Shown: positions 6,924 to 16,301, counted from the first letter of the stretch. The stretch is DNA of 64,000 nucleotides from Planctomycetota bacterium (GCA_014384025.1 JACNGQ010000198.1:1-64000), one strand, 5' to 3'. Notes: generated by a model from the sequence alone, not told the origin. Translations and numbers: made by a program.

Positions 6924-8018
6924 ATGAAAAATCTATGTTATTCATTGTTGCTTTGTGGGATTGCCTTATTATGGGTACCTGCTGCCTACGGTCAAGACAT
7001 CACCATTCGACGTGTAACAGATCGCGTTATTACATTGAGTATGTCAAATCTCAGTATGCATACCAATGTAACTGTTATCGAGACACAGAAAGGGCTGGTG
7101 TGTATCGAGACGGAATTCGTACCGTCGGTCATGAAAACGATCAAAGAAGCCGCTGAAAAAGAGTTGGGGCGCAACGATTGGGCCTATGTGATCAATACTC
7201 ATAGCCATCTTCATCACGCGAAAGGAAATGCCGCATTCCCCGAGACCCCGATCATCGGACCCAACAAGACGATGATGGATTGGTTCAAAAGCACACTGTC
7301 AAGCAAGGAAGGACGCAGGGCATACTGCGATTACTCCGGGGTAACCTATGGTATCAAGGCATTGCGACAGAACCTGGCTCAGGCAAGGTTGACTGCGGTA
7401 CAGAAAGAAGAACTGCGCCGGAGACTTCGCTTCTGCTATGCGATTCAAAAGGAAATCATGGACGGCTTTGAGGTTCGAAATCCCACCATCGCCTATCGCG
7501 AAGGCCAGGAACTGGATTTGGGTGACACGCATCTGCAATTGTTCTACTGGGGTGACGGTATAAACCACAGTTCCATTTTTGTATATGTTCTGGAAGACAA
7601 AATGTTGGTGGGGATGGGCATGGGCCAGCAGGGATGGATAGAGAGCCCCGCTGAGGAAGTGAATTTAGAGGGGTTTCGCCATGCCATTTCCATGTTTGAG
7701 AAACTCAGTGACAAGAAATTCCCCATCGACTTTATGATCGAAGTTCATAGTCCTGAGATTCATAGGTCGAGACAGCGCTTTCAATATTCACACACATATT
7801 ATCAAAAACTGCTGGACAACCTGACCCAGGCACAGGAAGATGGGCTCTCCCTGCAACAAGCCAAGGCCAAGTTCCCTTATAGCAAGGAACCTGCCGCTAT
7901 GCGAAGATATTTCTATCGACCTGAGAATGTCAGCGAAAGACATCTAAAAACCATAGATAGAATCTGGGAATTATTGCAGAATAGAGGATCGTCTCACTCA
8001 GTAGCACACAATCATTGA
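6924..8018 (+). CDS. exported metallo-beta-lactamase-fold protein with altered metal motif
   Basis: 364 aa with signal peptide (~1-24, ending AAYGQ). The fold is indicated by VINTHSHLHHAKGN (H93-S-H95-L-H97-H98), then GDTHLQLFYWGDGINHSSIFVYVLEDKMLVGMG and a late EVHSP. In the canonical HxHxDH motif the Asp is a zinc ligand; here it is His97, so site 2 chemistry may differ. The C-terminal ~90 residues are helical. ATG is preceded by AAAGGAG. It lies divergent from the membrane-tethered sigma factor and upstream of the structured 3' region at 8028-8154. Substrate unknown; a periplasmic hydrolase is likely. Confidence 0.8.
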   Translation: MKNLCYSLLLCGIALLWVPAAYGQDITIRRVTDRVITLSMSNLSMHTNVTVIETQKGLVCIETEFVPSVMKTIKEAAEKELGRNDWAYVINTHSHLHHAKGNAAFPETPIIGPNKTMMDWFKSTLSSKEGRRAYCDYSGVTYGIKALRQNLAQARLTAVQKEELRRRLRFCYAIQKEIMDGFEVRNPTIAYREGQELDLGDTHLQLFYWGDGINHSSIFVYVLEDKMLVGMGMGQQGWIESPAEEVNLEGFRHAISMFEKLSDKKFPIDFMIEVHSPEIHRSRQRFQYSHTYYQKLLDNLTQAQEDGLSLQQAKAKFPYSKEPAAMRRYFYRPENVSERHLKTIDRIWELLQNRGSSHSVAHNH

Positions 8019-8027
8019 TTGGGTCCG

Positions 8028-8148
8028 GCCCCTGCCGTGCTCATCTGGTTCTTGAATAACAGGAGACGAGATCATGACAACGAATGACAAAAGAATTATT
8101 TTGGCAATAGTCTCTCTGTTTCTGACGAGTGCGGCAGGGGGCTTTTTT
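8028..8148 (+). terminator. long-range terminator hairpin enclosing a mini-ORF
   Basis: GCCCCTGCCGTGC (from 8028) pairs with GTGCGGCAGGGGGC (to 8142), followed by TTTTTT. The stem is strong, but the loop is about 85 bases and contains the ribosome binding site and body of the 26-codon ORF. Translation of that ORF would run through the 3' arm. Confidence 0.55.
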
Positions 8149-8154
8149 ATTTGA
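8074..8154 (+). CDS. 26-aa hydrophobic mini-protein or leader peptide
   Basis: Not in the supplied track. ATG at 8074 is preceded by AGGAGACGAGATC (AGGAG, good spacing) and encodes MTTNDKRIILAIVSLFLTSAAGGFFI: a short polar N-terminus and one hydrophobic helix. The stop codon lies just after the T run of the terminator, so coding and terminator overlap. It could be a one-helix membrane peptide, a leader whose translation disrupts the hairpin, or a remnant of a signal peptide. Family unknown. Confidence 0.4.
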   Translation: MTTNDKRIILAIVSLFLTSAAGGFFI

Positions 8155-8373
8155 ATTAAATAGAAATCGCATTTAGAGCGGGCTGAGTTACCACACCTCT
8201 GTTCCTCCACTCCGCCCGCCCTTTCCTTTCATTTTGCGTTGAAATCTCCTGGCCTTACATCAGATACACCTCGGTCTTAGTTTGGCCATTGAAGAACGAT
8301 GAAACGCCTCATCAGAGCAAACCTCTGAAATAATGAAACTCTATATCTAACGAACTCAATAAGCAGGGCATTG
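8155..8373. other. 3' spacer of the sigma-associated locus
   Basis: After the stem-loop, 8240-8345 (CCTTACATCAGATACACCTCGGTCTTAGTTTGGCC...) is homologous to 665-775 (CCTACCTCAGATACCCTTCGGCTTGAGTTTGGTC...). No coding signal was seen on either strand. Confidence 0.6.
8176..8219. repeat. terminator-associated stem-loop, copy 2
   Basis: GAGCGGGCTGAGTTACCACAC is identical to 5151-5171. GCGGGCTGAG pairs with CTCCGCCCGC at 9 of 10 positions. The upstream TTTTTTATTTGAA is also shared with copy 1. Confidence 0.7.
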
Positions 8374-8739
8374 TTATTTATCTTTGATTGTCTCAATCAA
8401 TTCAGCGATACGAAGCTGTAGTTTGTTTATTTCTCGTTTGTTATGAGGTCTTTGCAGCATTACCCAAGCGAAAACGCTTATGAAGCCAAGCCAATGGCTG
8501 CAACAGACTACTATGGCAGCATGCATGATCTGGTATCTGGTCTGGCCGGTAATGAAAAACTCTTTAACACAACAAACGATGAGGATTGAAAGAATTATAT
8601 ATTGAGCATAAACACATTTTATAACCCAACGCATTTTTTTGCTGTAAGCATCCTTAAACCATGAACGCATTGTGTCTTCTTTTGATTCATCGTACTGCGG
8701 CGGATTGTCCATTATCTTTTTTATCTGTTCTTTATCCAT
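8374..8739 (-). CDS. two-TM protein downstream of ECF sigma factor, putative anti-sigma partner
   Basis: 121 aa. An acidic N-terminal helix (MDKEQIKKIMDNPPQYDESKEDTMRSWFKDAYSKK) is followed by two hydrophobic helices (~38-62, ~70-95) and a charged helical tail (RPHNKREINKLQLRIAELIE). This resembles the small planctomycete membrane proteins found after ECF sigma genes (DUF6768-like by recollection). The start has GAGGTG upstream and lies 15 bases after the sigma stop, so the two are surely co-transcribed. A role in holding the sigma factor at the membrane is inferred from context. A fragment of this gene survives at 5200-5235. Confidence 0.7.
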   Translation of the reverse strand: MDKEQIKKIMDNPPQYDESKEDTMRSWFKDAYSKKMRWVIKCVYAQYIILSILIVCCVKEFFITGQTRYQIMHAAIVVCCSHWLGFISVFAWVMLQRPHNKREINKLQLRIAELIETIKDK

Positions 8740-8754
8740 TTTTCACCTCGAAAA

Positions 8755-9288
8755 TTAATTATCAAAATATTTTTTCCATAGCTGTTTCAATTCTTCTCTT
8801 GCAGTAAACAGGCGAGATTTTACGGTGCCTGTTGGAATATTCAGGGCAATACTTATTTCAGGAATACTTAGCTGCTCAAAATAATACAGACTCAGGATCA
8901 CTCTACTATCACTTTTTAATCTTTGAACCAGTTCTTTTACCTGTGAATCATTATCTTTTCGATTAGAATCAACTTCAATTGACTCAAGGTTTATATGCTG
9001 ATTTTTCTTTTTGTTTTTCAACCAGTCAATCGTTCTGTTTGTGGCGATTCTATAAGCCCAGGCCTTAAAATTTGCAGGGTCATGTAATTTTGTTAATCCT
9101 TTTATTATTTCAAGCCAACATTGCTGAGTGATATCCCATGAAGCATGGACGTCAGTAGTCAATCTAAAGACATACTGCCATAACTTTTTCTGCCATAGAG
9201 AAACCAGCTTATCCAACGCGGCCTCATTGCCATCCTGAGCAGCCATAACCAAAAAATGGTTTTGAATGTTTGAAAGATTATCTTTCAT
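8755..9288 (-). CDS. RNA polymerase ECF sigma factor
   Basis: 177 aa, usual ECF length. Region 2 is visible at ~20-90 (WQYVFRLTTDVHASWDITQQCWLEIIKGL, FKAWAYRIATNRTIDWL) and region 4 at ~115-170 (ILSLYYFEQLSIPEISIALNIPTGTVKSRLFTAREEL). The start has AAGG nearby. A perfect 9-bp inverted repeat lies ~60 bases upstream of the start. The neighbouring two-TM protein is the likely regulator. Signal and regulon unknown. Confidence 0.9.
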   Translation of the reverse strand: MKDNLSNIQNHFLVMAAQDGNEAALDKLVSLWQKKLWQYVFRLTTDVHASWDITQQCWLEIIKGLTKLHDPANFKAWAYRIATNRTIDWLKNKKKNQHINLESIEVDSNRKDNDSQVKELVQRLKSDSRVILSLYYFEQLSIPEISIALNIPTGTVKSRLFTAREELKQLWKKYFDN

Positions 9289-9347
9289 TTACCTTCTTAG
9301 GCTTGTGAGCAGCTTAATTGGTTCATTTAATTTAACATTTTATTGCA

Positions 9348-9372
9348 TTTTCCCAATAATAGTTTGGGAAAA
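9348..9372. promoter_or_regulatory. 9-bp inverted repeat upstream of the ECF sigma gene
   Basis: TTTTCCCAA-TAATAGT-TTGGGAAAA is a perfect inverted repeat in the leader of the 8755-9288 gene. It could be an operator, an autoregulatory site or a transcript hairpin; the sequence alone does not decide. Confidence 0.4.
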
Positions 9373-9405
9373 GTAACAAGAGGGATGATTGTAATTCTAT
9401 TCATT

Positions 9406-9426
9406 ATTGGTGCGATTCATCGCACC
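9406..9426. repeat. GTGCGATTCATCGCAC palindromic element, copy 2
   Basis: GGTGCGA-TTCA-TCGCACC forms a 7-bp stem with a 4-base loop. ATTGGTGCGATTCATCGCA is shared with 333-352. Confidence 0.7.
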
Positions 9427-9430
9427 CGAA

Positions 9431-9496
9431 CTATGTGGATCTGACTATTTTTATGACATCGTCGAATTCGTTTAAGATAGCATGGTCTTTTTGGGC
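9431..9496 (-). pseudogene. relic of a second PutP-type symporter C-terminus
   Basis: The minus strand reads AQKDHAILNEFDDVIKIVRST then stop. The intact symporter at 10170 ends QKDQTILNEFDYVLTKIKNT. DNA identity is also high (GTCGAATTCGTTTAAGAT is common to both). No upstream coding sequence remains, so this is a truncated duplicate left downstream of the response regulator. Confidence 0.75.
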
Positions 9497-9528
9497 TGAC
9501 GCCTTGTCACTTCGACTTTTCGCTCGGT

Positions 9529-9550
9529 CTAATAACGGTGCGGTTATTAG
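9529..9550 (-). terminator. hairpin after the response regulator
   Basis: CTAATAAC-GGTGCG-GTTATTAG is an 8-bp perfect stem 8 bases beyond the response-regulator stop. There is no T run on the minus strand; it probably protects or ends the transcript. Confidence 0.45.
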
Positions 9551-9558
9551 AATAAATT

Positions 9559-9957
9559 CTAAGTCTTAACTGCCAGAAGATTAGCGACTTCTGCAAGGAG
9601 AACGTCGGGTTCTATCGGTTTTTCCAGATAAGCATCGACCGGACACCATTGCGGGTCACCAACTGTAGCTTTAAAATCCATACCTATTTCGGTCTTAATA
9701 CCTGTCAGAATCAGGATTGGCATATCTTTGAACTGCGGGTCATTCTTAAGTTCCCGGGACATTTGTAAACCATCAACCCAAGTTGACATCATAATGTCCA
9801 GTATGGCCAAATCAGGTTTTTCAGCCTTAATTTTTTCCATACCATCCGCTTTATTGACGGCCGTAATAACAGTGTAGTGCTGGCTTTCCAAAACAGCCTG
9901 CAATGAATCTCTGAAGTCCGGGTCGTCTTCAGCAATTAAAATCTTTGCTTTTGTCAT
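9559..9957 (-). CDS. stand-alone response-regulator receiver protein
   Basis: 132 aa, receiver domain only. The acidic pair EDD (~10-12), phospho-acceptor Asp54 (LAILDIMM), the Thr of ILILTG (~84) and the Lys of YLEKP (~111) are all present. There is no output domain, so it acts by protein contact, CheY/Spo0F style, or in a phosphorelay whose kinase is not in this window. The start is well supported by GAGGTG. It follows the symporter by about 210 bases on the same strand. Confidence 0.9.
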   Translation of the reverse strand: MTKAKILIAEDDPDFRDSLQAVLESQHYTVITAVNKADGMEKIKAEKPDLAILDIMMSTWVDGLQMSRELKNDPQFKDMPILILTGIKTEIGMDFKATVGDPQWCPVDAYLEKPIEPDVLLAEVANLLAVKT

Positions 9958-10169
9958 AATTCACCTCACAAGGTATCGTTTTTTGGGCCACACGAAACCA
10001 CTTTTCGAATAATCACACAAAGACTAATGTATTCCCTTTTTATAAGCTCACGGAGAACTCTCAATATTTTTTATAGCATTAATAATGAAAATTGCCGCGT
10101 CATTCAGATTATATCGGCATTCCACGAAATGACACAAAAGTTTTTTATAGTAAAGATTGCCACGTCGGG

Positions 10170-11642
10170 CTATGTGTTTTTGATTTTTGTCAGGACGTAG
10201 TCGAATTCGTTTAAGATGGTTTGGTCTTTTTGACTCAGAAAGAGGTTGATCAGGGAAATTGTAAGGCAATTTGCGATGAATCCGGGGACGATTTCGTACA
10301 TTTTGTCGCTTAAGCCGACCTGTTTCCATAGAACAAGTACCACTGTTCCGGTTACCATTCCAGCTAAAGCCGATTGCCATGTTGTCTTTTTGCTGTACAG
10401 TGCGAAAAGGACCAAGGGACCAAAGGCAGCACCGAAGCCGCCCCATGCGTAGGAGACTATTTCCAGAATCGTGTTGTTGCGGTCCAGTGCCATAACTAAC
10501 GCAATAATCGAAATGATAACTACACAGCCTCGTCCAACTAAAATAATTTCCCTTTCGGAGGCTTCCTTCCTTATCGCCTTAGAGTAAAAGTCTTCCGATA
10601 ACGCCGACGACGAGACAAGTAACTGCGAATCTATGGTTGACATAATGGCCGAGAAAATCGCCGCCAAGAGTATCCCGCCAAACCATGGATTGAAGAGGTC
10701 GCTTATCATAAAAATAAAGACTTTTTCCTGGTCTCCGCCGGTGAGGTCATCGTACATTGCAATACCAATCAAGCCGATGATTACTGCTCCGCATAACGAT
10801 AGAAAAACCCAGATGATGGCGATGGCCATAGATTTTCCGAGTTTATCAACCGATTTGATGGACATGAATCGTACCAATATATGCGGCTGGCCGAAGTAAC
10901 CCAAGCCCCAGGCCATGCTGGATATAATCATACAGATGCAAACAGCCAATGTACCGCCTTGCGGCATCAGGCTTGTCGATATGTCCTTTAACTCCATAGC
11001 TTCTCTTATTGCTGTAACTCCACCTGCGGTATTATAAGTCAACGCCGGAACTATAATTATCGCAAAGACCATTAACGCGCCCTGCAGAAGGTCCGTCCAG
11101 CATACCGCTAAAAAACCGCCCATGAAGGTGTAAGCTATTATGACAAGGCCGCCGATGATTACGGCGAGGTGGTACTGGACATTAAAGGTCGATTCGAACA
11201 GCTTTCCTGTTGCTACGAGTCCGGAAGAGGCGTATATGGCGAAAAAGATAAGTATTATTATAGCTGAAACGATTCTAAGCAGGCCGGTCGGGTCTCTGAA
11301 ACGCGCTTCGAAAAAGCAGGGCAGTGTTATCGCATTGGTTATTTCCGTATATACCCGGAGCCGGGCTGAGACCAGCTTCCAGTTCAGGACTGTCCCTATG
11401 AAAAGCCCTGTAGCAATCCAGGTCTTTCCCATTCCGCCAAGGTAAATTGCCCCGGGCAGGCCCATCAGGAGCCAGCCGCTCATGTCGGAGGCCTGTGCCG
11501 ATAGGGCGGTGACCCATGAGCCCATGCCGCGTCCGCCCAGAAGATAGTCTTCTATATTAGACGACTTTCGATAAAAGAAAAAACCGATACCAAGTAAGGC
11601 TATGAAATAAGCTATAAATGTAATTAATGTTGCTGCCGGCAT
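10170..11642 (-). CDS. sodium:solute symporter (PutP-like)
   Basis: 490 aa with about 13 hydrophobic helices. SSS-family marks are the early EDYLLGGRGMGSWVTALSAQASDMSGWLLMGLPG, the GGFLAVCWTDLLQG segment and AAIFSAIMSTIDSQLLVSSSALSEDF, which resembles the PutP Na+ site region. Overall similarity in memory is to sodium/proline symporters, but the context next to a beta-helix protein and an isomerase-fold protein makes a sugar or sugar-acid substrate just as possible. It is 73 bases after the beta-helix gene. No clear Shine-Dalgarno. The final residues are duplicated in the relic at 9431-9496. Confidence 0.85.
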   Translation of the reverse strand: MPAATLITFIAYFIALLGIGFFFYRKSSNIEDYLLGGRGMGSWVTALSAQASDMSGWLLMGLPGAIYLGGMGKTWIATGLFIGTVLNWKLVSARLRVYTEITNAITLPCFFEARFRDPTGLLRIVSAIIILIFFAIYASSGLVATGKLFESTFNVQYHLAVIIGGLVIIAYTFMGGFLAVCWTDLLQGALMVFAIIIVPALTYNTAGGVTAIREAMELKDISTSLMPQGGTLAVCICMIISSMAWGLGYFGQPHILVRFMSIKSVDKLGKSMAIAIIWVFLSLCGAVIIGLIGIAMYDDLTGGDQEKVFIFMISDLFNPWFGGILLAAIFSAIMSTIDSQLLVSSSALSEDFYSKAIRKEASEREIILVGRGCVVIISIIALVMALDRNNTILEIVSYAWGGFGAAFGPLVLFALYSKKTTWQSALAGMVTGTVVLVLWKQVGLSDKMYEIVPGFIANCLTISLINLFLSQKDQTILNEFDYVLTKIKNT

Positions 11643-11715
11643 TTTTTGTGAAAAAAATAGAGACTTTTTTATAGACTATTTCGGCAGGGTGGAACTTGCC
11701 CCATTATTAATTTCA

Positions 11716-14421
11716 TTAGCTCTGGTTTGTCAGTTTGAAATTATCGAGATAGAAGACGGTTCTTTTTGTTGCGTTGCTGGTGAAGCCGACCCACGTCAGC
11801 TTCTCGAATTTTCCATTTCCGTTCTTTAGCCCTTTGAACTGATGTCTCTTTTGCCCTTCTATAGCTACGCTCAAGTCCCACTTGCCTGCGTTTATCTCGC
11901 CGAGCGGGGCGGTAATCTTTAAATGTATCCATTGCCCGACAGGCAGTTCCAGCAGGGTCTTGTCAGCGACTTTGAGCTTTTTTCCATCGAGCTGGAAATT
12001 AGGGCCGACTCCATAGGGTGACAATCGCCAGTCGCGCCACTCATAGTTTATCAGTACGCCTTCTTCAATTCGTATGTCAAACTCACTGCTTGTTGTACCT
12101 GCACTATGATTGGGTGCGTAAACATAATGAGGATTATAAGCGTGCTGAAGTCCCTGGGCATCGACGATTTTCAAGCTGTGCTTTCCGCCGGCCGCTGTTT
12201 CATCTGTTACAATAATGGAGTCACCCTTCTTCTCGACGTGAACTTCTGCGCTCGCGGGTTGAGAACCGACCGGCACGGCCTCGAAATTGTCATTAATCGA
12301 AACCGGCGGCGGATCAGGCGCGACTTCCAATGGGGGATATGTTACGTTTTTCGCCTTATCAATCCAGGCGGGGGGGCCATAGACTCCGGCCTTGCTGTAA
12401 TCGAACGGTTTGAATCCAATTTTTAAGGCAGGGGAGTTCGGCTTCAAGCTGAAATCATAATTTTCCGCATCGACGAACAGCGGGTCGGCGATAATAGAAT
12501 CCGTATCTTGACCTCTGTCCTGCCACTGCTCCATTGTCAGACCGGCAGGCTTGATCTCTTTGCCTGATGTGTTCCAGTAGCAGTTGTCCCGCATTTTCAC
12601 TTTAACCTCTGTCCATCGGCCGGACATCAGGGGACCAGTATTCCAATAGACGATATTATTTTCAAATGTGAAAGAAAGATGCTCCTCCACCCGTGTGGCC
12701 TGGAGCTGATGAAGTTTGCTGAAAGCCAGGATATTGTTTCGGACGATATTTTCCTTGCCGTAGTGCTGATGGAAGCCACCTGTCCTTGTATTATAGACAA
12801 GATTGTTTTCCATAACGATGCCGGTGGTGCCTTCGTCTGTATAAAGTCCCCAGCCGCCGTAAGAGTACGAATATATATCGTGAAAAACATTATTGCTTAC
12901 GACTGTGCCTTCCGAAGGCCCGAGCGTATAAATACCGCCCATATCGCTGAGCACACCCCAGCCGATATGGTGCACGTGATTGTAACTGAGGTTATTTCGT
13001 TTGGAAAGGCTGTCACTATATCCCCATCGCCAGCCGACCGAAAGACCGGTATAGAAAAAGTCTCCGATGTCGTTATGCGTAACGGCATTGTCGCCGCTTT
13101 GCCCAATCCAGACACCGACGGCGGAAGTATATATCCGGCCGCCTGAGCGAATGATATTGTTATCGACGGTAATATGGCTCGTTCGAGATGGCTGGTCGGG
13201 GCTAATCGCGCCTTCGCCGATTCGTACGCCTCCAGCGCCTAAGTCATAGAGGTAGGAGCGCTCGAGCCTGCTATTACTACAGCCCTTCCGAAACCAAACG
13301 CCGTAGGTCGCGACGTGGCTTACTTCGCAATCCTCTACCGATATATTATGCGCACCATCGGCCATGATGGCCGCCTCGGTAACATAGGCGGCCTGATAAG
13401 GTGCGTATCCTCCGGCCGGCAACAGCGATTGGTTGTGCTGGAAAGCAAGACCTTTCAATTTGATATTTTCAACGAATTCCTCGGCCTCTGGTTTTCCTTC
13501 GAAGATAACGAGCTTCTCAATCACCGGTGCTACTACATGCGATTGAGTCATATCTTCATCGGGCAGTGGTTTATAGTACAATGTGCCGTTTCGCGACAAG
13601 AACCATTCGCCGGGTGCATCCAGGGCGGCTTTGAAATTCTCTAAATGAAAACGAGTGTTCTTCGGCCAGCCGGAATAACTCTTTAGTTTTTCACCCACAG
13701 TAATAATCTTCTTGGCTGCCGTATCTATCTCCTTTAAGAAACGACGGCTTATACACCACTTATGATAGGCAACCAACGTAACATCGTGAAGCTCGTTGCT
13801 GTCAATATTTCGCAAAGGCCCAAGGGCATCACCCTGCACAGTTGTGGTACGTCGGTATTTGTCTTTACTGCCCTCTACCAAAACTTCAGAGGTATCGCCC
13901 ATATAGTGGTAGAATTTATCTGGAGTACGGGCACGCACGGCTCGACGGCCGTTTACGAACAACTGCTCGAAATACCATTCGCCATTTGCAACTTCCGGTA
14001 TATGAGCTTGCCAGATACCGTTTTGTCCTCGCTTGAAACCTTTAATTACCCGCCCTCCGGAGAATACCGGGATGGCATCCGCAGCCGCTTCGTAGATGAT
14101 TGGGTATTCTTTTGTTCCGCTGTCCCGGGGCGTCAATATGAAAGGTTCGCTCAGGGTGTAAGATCCATCGGTAACGATGATCCGAACAGGTTCTGTTATA
14201 GACCCTCTCGATTTCAATTGCCTAATCTTGTCCCGAGCACCAGCTAAAGAAGCCACCGGCCCGTTCGTGCGATTTCTGTTCGGTTTTTCACGGCGCCCCG
14301 ACCACTTGTCATTACCCTGGGTGGAAACGTATATCGTAAGAGCCCGGGCGCATTGGGTTAAAAATAATGAAACTAAAACGCAGCATAACAAAGACCTTAA
14401 CCTTAAACCATGCGTTCTCAT
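11716..14421 (-). CDS. secreted right-handed beta-helix protein with C-terminal lectin-like domain
   Basis: 901 aa. A signal peptide (~1-28, [10 protein letters not shown]) precedes [13 protein letters not shown], the standard opening of planctomycete/Bacteroidetes beta-helix proteins. Residues ~330-640 hold parallel beta-helix coils ([41 protein letters not shown] and following N-rich turns). Residues ~715-901 look like a separate jelly-roll ([13 protein letters not shown] ... [10 protein letters not shown]). Such proteins are often polysaccharide lyases or glycosidases, but no catalytic residues can be assigned. The start is supported by AGGAG. It lies between the isomerase-fold gene (46 bases) and the symporter. 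Confidence 0.8.
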   Translation of the reverse strand: MRTHGLRLRSLLCCVLVSLFLTQCARALTIYVSTQGNDKWSGRREKPNRNRTNGPVASLAGARDKIRQLKSRGSITEPVRIIVTDGSYTLSEPFILTPRDSGTKEYPIIYEAAADAIPVFSGGRVIKGFKRGQNGIWQAHIPEVANGEWYFEQLFVNGRRAVRARTPDKFYHYMGDTSEVLVEGSKDKYRRTTTVQGDALGPLRNIDSNELHDVTLVAYHKWCISRRFLKEIDTAAKKIITVGEKLKSYSGWPKNTRFHLENFKAALDAPGEWFLSRNGTLYYKPLPDEDMTQSHVVAPVIEKLVIFEGKPEAEEFVENIKLKGLAFQHNQSLLPAGGYAPYQAAYVTEAAIMADGAHNISVEDCEVSHVATYGVWFRKGCSNSRLERSYLYDLGAGGVRIGEGAISPDQPSRTSHITVDNNIIRSGGRIYTSAVGVWIGQSGDNAVTHNDIGDFFYTGLSVGWRWGYSDSLSKRNNLSYNHVHHIGWGVLSDMGGIYTLGPSEGTVVSNNVFHDIYSYSYGGWGLYTDEGTTGIVMENNLVYNTRTGGFHQHYGKENIVRNNILAFSKLHQLQATRVEEHLSFTFENNIVYWNTGPLMSGRWTEVKVKMRDNCYWNTSGKEIKPAGLTMEQWQDRGQDTDSIIADPLFVDAENYDFSLKPNSPALKIGFKPFDYSKAGVYGPPAWIDKAKNVTYPPLEVAPDPPPVSINDNFEAVPVGSQPASAEVHVEKKGDSIIVTDETAAGGKHSLKIVDAQGLQHAYNPHYVYAPNHSAGTTSSEFDIRIEEGVLINYEWRDWRLSPYGVGPNFQLDGKKLKVADKTLLELPVGQWIHLKITAPLGEINAGKWDLSVAIEGQKRHQFKGLKNGNGKFEKLTWVGFTSNATKRTVFYLDNFKLTNQS

Positions 14422-14467
14422 GTTTTTTATCTCCTCTTAATCGCCACTTCACAAGTAGAGAATATCA

Positions 14468-16048
14468 TCAAGCGGTGAGATTCTCCCATTCAATTCCAAC
14501 TTTTTTGAGAGCGTAACCCAGCTCACGCATGTAGTCACCGTAGCACGTCATCCAGTGGAATCCGGGCATCCGCTCGGCTAATTTTTGACTGTCACAGGAA
14601 AAGCGGATATCAATCTGTGCCCGGCAGATATCCATAAACGGCGAGTCGATAATTTCACCGGTCAGACCAACCCATCGCTTGATGAGAAAATCGGGTGCAA
14701 TATTGGTTACTACCTGGCCATTATGCATTTCAACCTTTGGCGCTGCACCATAGTCCGACTCGAAGTGCGTCATTATCCTTGCGGGTTCGAGTTTTTTTCC
14801 GTCCATCCTTCGCGGGGCTGTGCAATGTGCAAGTGTAATTAGCCCATCATGCGGATAAGTCGGGTCGTTGAGAAATACAGGTTTGCCCGAAATGCCCGCC
14901 ATCAGGACACCTGAGGGTATCACGACAAAATCCGACTCGCAGTATATTTGATATCCTGCATCATTCATTAAGCTCAGGGTCAGGCATGCCGATGTCTCTG
15001 CGAGCGGCATAATCGTACCCATACATCCGTTAATTGTGAGAGCATGGCAATCAGCTTTTTTCATTATTCCTCTAAATACCTGCTCAAGCAGGAATGCGTT
15101 GTCAACGAACTTGCGATCGGTCTCAAGTGTCGTACCTGATGATTTGAGATACCTCCCGGCTCGATTTTTAGCACGCTGTACGGCATTATTATCCGCCCTT
15201 GCTTCTTTAATCAGTTTGCCAAGCTCGTCATAAGAAAAGGTTTGAATGTCGAACTTCCACTTTTCATTAATATCCTTAAACATCTGTTTACGGAACTCGG
15301 TCGATTGTGCCCATGCTCCGGGGCCACCGATGGCTATGATTCGAGTTCCCTGTGTGTTACGCAGGCCGCACAGAGCACGCAGTCTCCACATAATCTCATC
15401 CTGGCTGTCAATAACAACGTCGCCGTCGTCAATCCCTTTAACGGCAAGCGTATCGGTATGCTGGCGAAGGTAGCGAGGGCTGATTATTTCGTACCACAAA
15501 TAGACGGGCCCCGATTTGTGACGGCAGAAAAAGATGATGTCCTTGCCAGTCTTTGCCAGCTCATCGAATGTGTCCATTCCGCCGCCTGCGGCATATATCA
15601 TAATGACATCGGTTTTGTCCAAATCGTTCAGAGATGCCACTTCACTTTTACCTCGTATTCGGCTAACGGGCAGGAACTCGACCGGATAATCGGCTTTTGT
15701 TCGAAGCTCACTAAGCTCGCTTTGGATTTTTTTTACTTCGTTCCCGGCATCCTGTTCGGTTTGGATACCGCCCCAACTTCGCCAACTGGTTTGGTGTCGC
15801 GGCTTTGGAGTGCTATAGACAAGTATCGGCTTGACCTTCAACGCACGGCGTTTCGGAGCAGTATCATCCTTCTCGGCGGCCGATACTGCCGACCAGCTAA
15901 GGCCCGTAATAGCTGCACTTGCTAAAGCAACTGAGCCCACACCCTGTAGAAAATCTCTTCGAGTGACGCCATTCGCCGAATCCTGTCCACTGCAGGGACA
16001 GCATGTATGCCGGGGTAACTCTCTTTCATTATTGGATTGCACAGTCAT
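14468..16048 (-). CDS. Tat-exported sugar isomerase-fold (L-fucose/L-arabinose isomerase-like) protein
   Basis: 526 aa from the ATG at 16048, chosen over 16105 because AAAGGAGG sits just upstream. The N-terminus carries a Tat motif (TRRDFLQGVGSVALASAAITG) after a Cys-rich stretch (HTCCPCSGQD). The body resembles the fucose/arabinose isomerase superfamily: a Rossmann-like N-terminal half (DVIMIYAAGGG) and a C-terminal half with ADCHALTINGCMGTIMPLAETSACLTLSLMNDAG, ESDF and AHCTAPRRM. Export of such a fold is unusual; it may be a secreted sugar-binding or isomerising protein. It heads the run with the beta-helix protein and symporter, suggesting a carbohydrate role. Confidence 0.65.
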   Translation of the reverse strand: MTVQSNNERELPRHTCCPCSGQDSANGVTRRDFLQGVGSVALASAAITGLSWSAVSAAEKDDTAPKRRALKVKPILVYSTPKPRHQTSWRSWGGIQTEQDAGNEVKKIQSELSELRTKADYPVEFLPVSRIRGKSEVASLNDLDKTDVIMIYAAGGGMDTFDELAKTGKDIIFFCRHKSGPVYLWYEIISPRYLRQHTDTLAVKGIDDGDVVIDSQDEIMWRLRALCGLRNTQGTRIIAIGGPGAWAQSTEFRKQMFKDINEKWKFDIQTFSYDELGKLIKEARADNNAVQRAKNRAGRYLKSSGTTLETDRKFVDNAFLLEQVFRGIMKKADCHALTINGCMGTIMPLAETSACLTLSLMNDAGYQIYCESDFVVIPSGVLMAGISGKPVFLNDPTYPHDGLITLAHCTAPRRMDGKKLEPARIMTHFESDYGAAPKVEMHNGQVVTNIAPDFLIKRWVGLTGEIIDSPFMDICRAQIDIRFSCDSQKLAERMPGFHWMTCYGDYMRELGYALKKVGIEWENLTA

Positions 16049-16301
16049 TCTGTATCCTCCTTTCGATGGATATTGGTTTTTGTTTACTCCGAAAGTATAA
16101 ACCAAATTCAGAGGATAAAAAAGAAAAATTTAGATACGTACCTGAAATTCCAGGGGTAGTACACTCACCATCAAAATCTTTTTTATTGCCAAAGACAGTC
16201 AGATTTTGTAAAACCCCGCAGTATCTTTAGGTTTCAATATATTTTTGTAAACTTATCATTCTTTTGACAGTGAAGGAGTTGTTCAGTCCTGAAGGTCTCT
16301 T

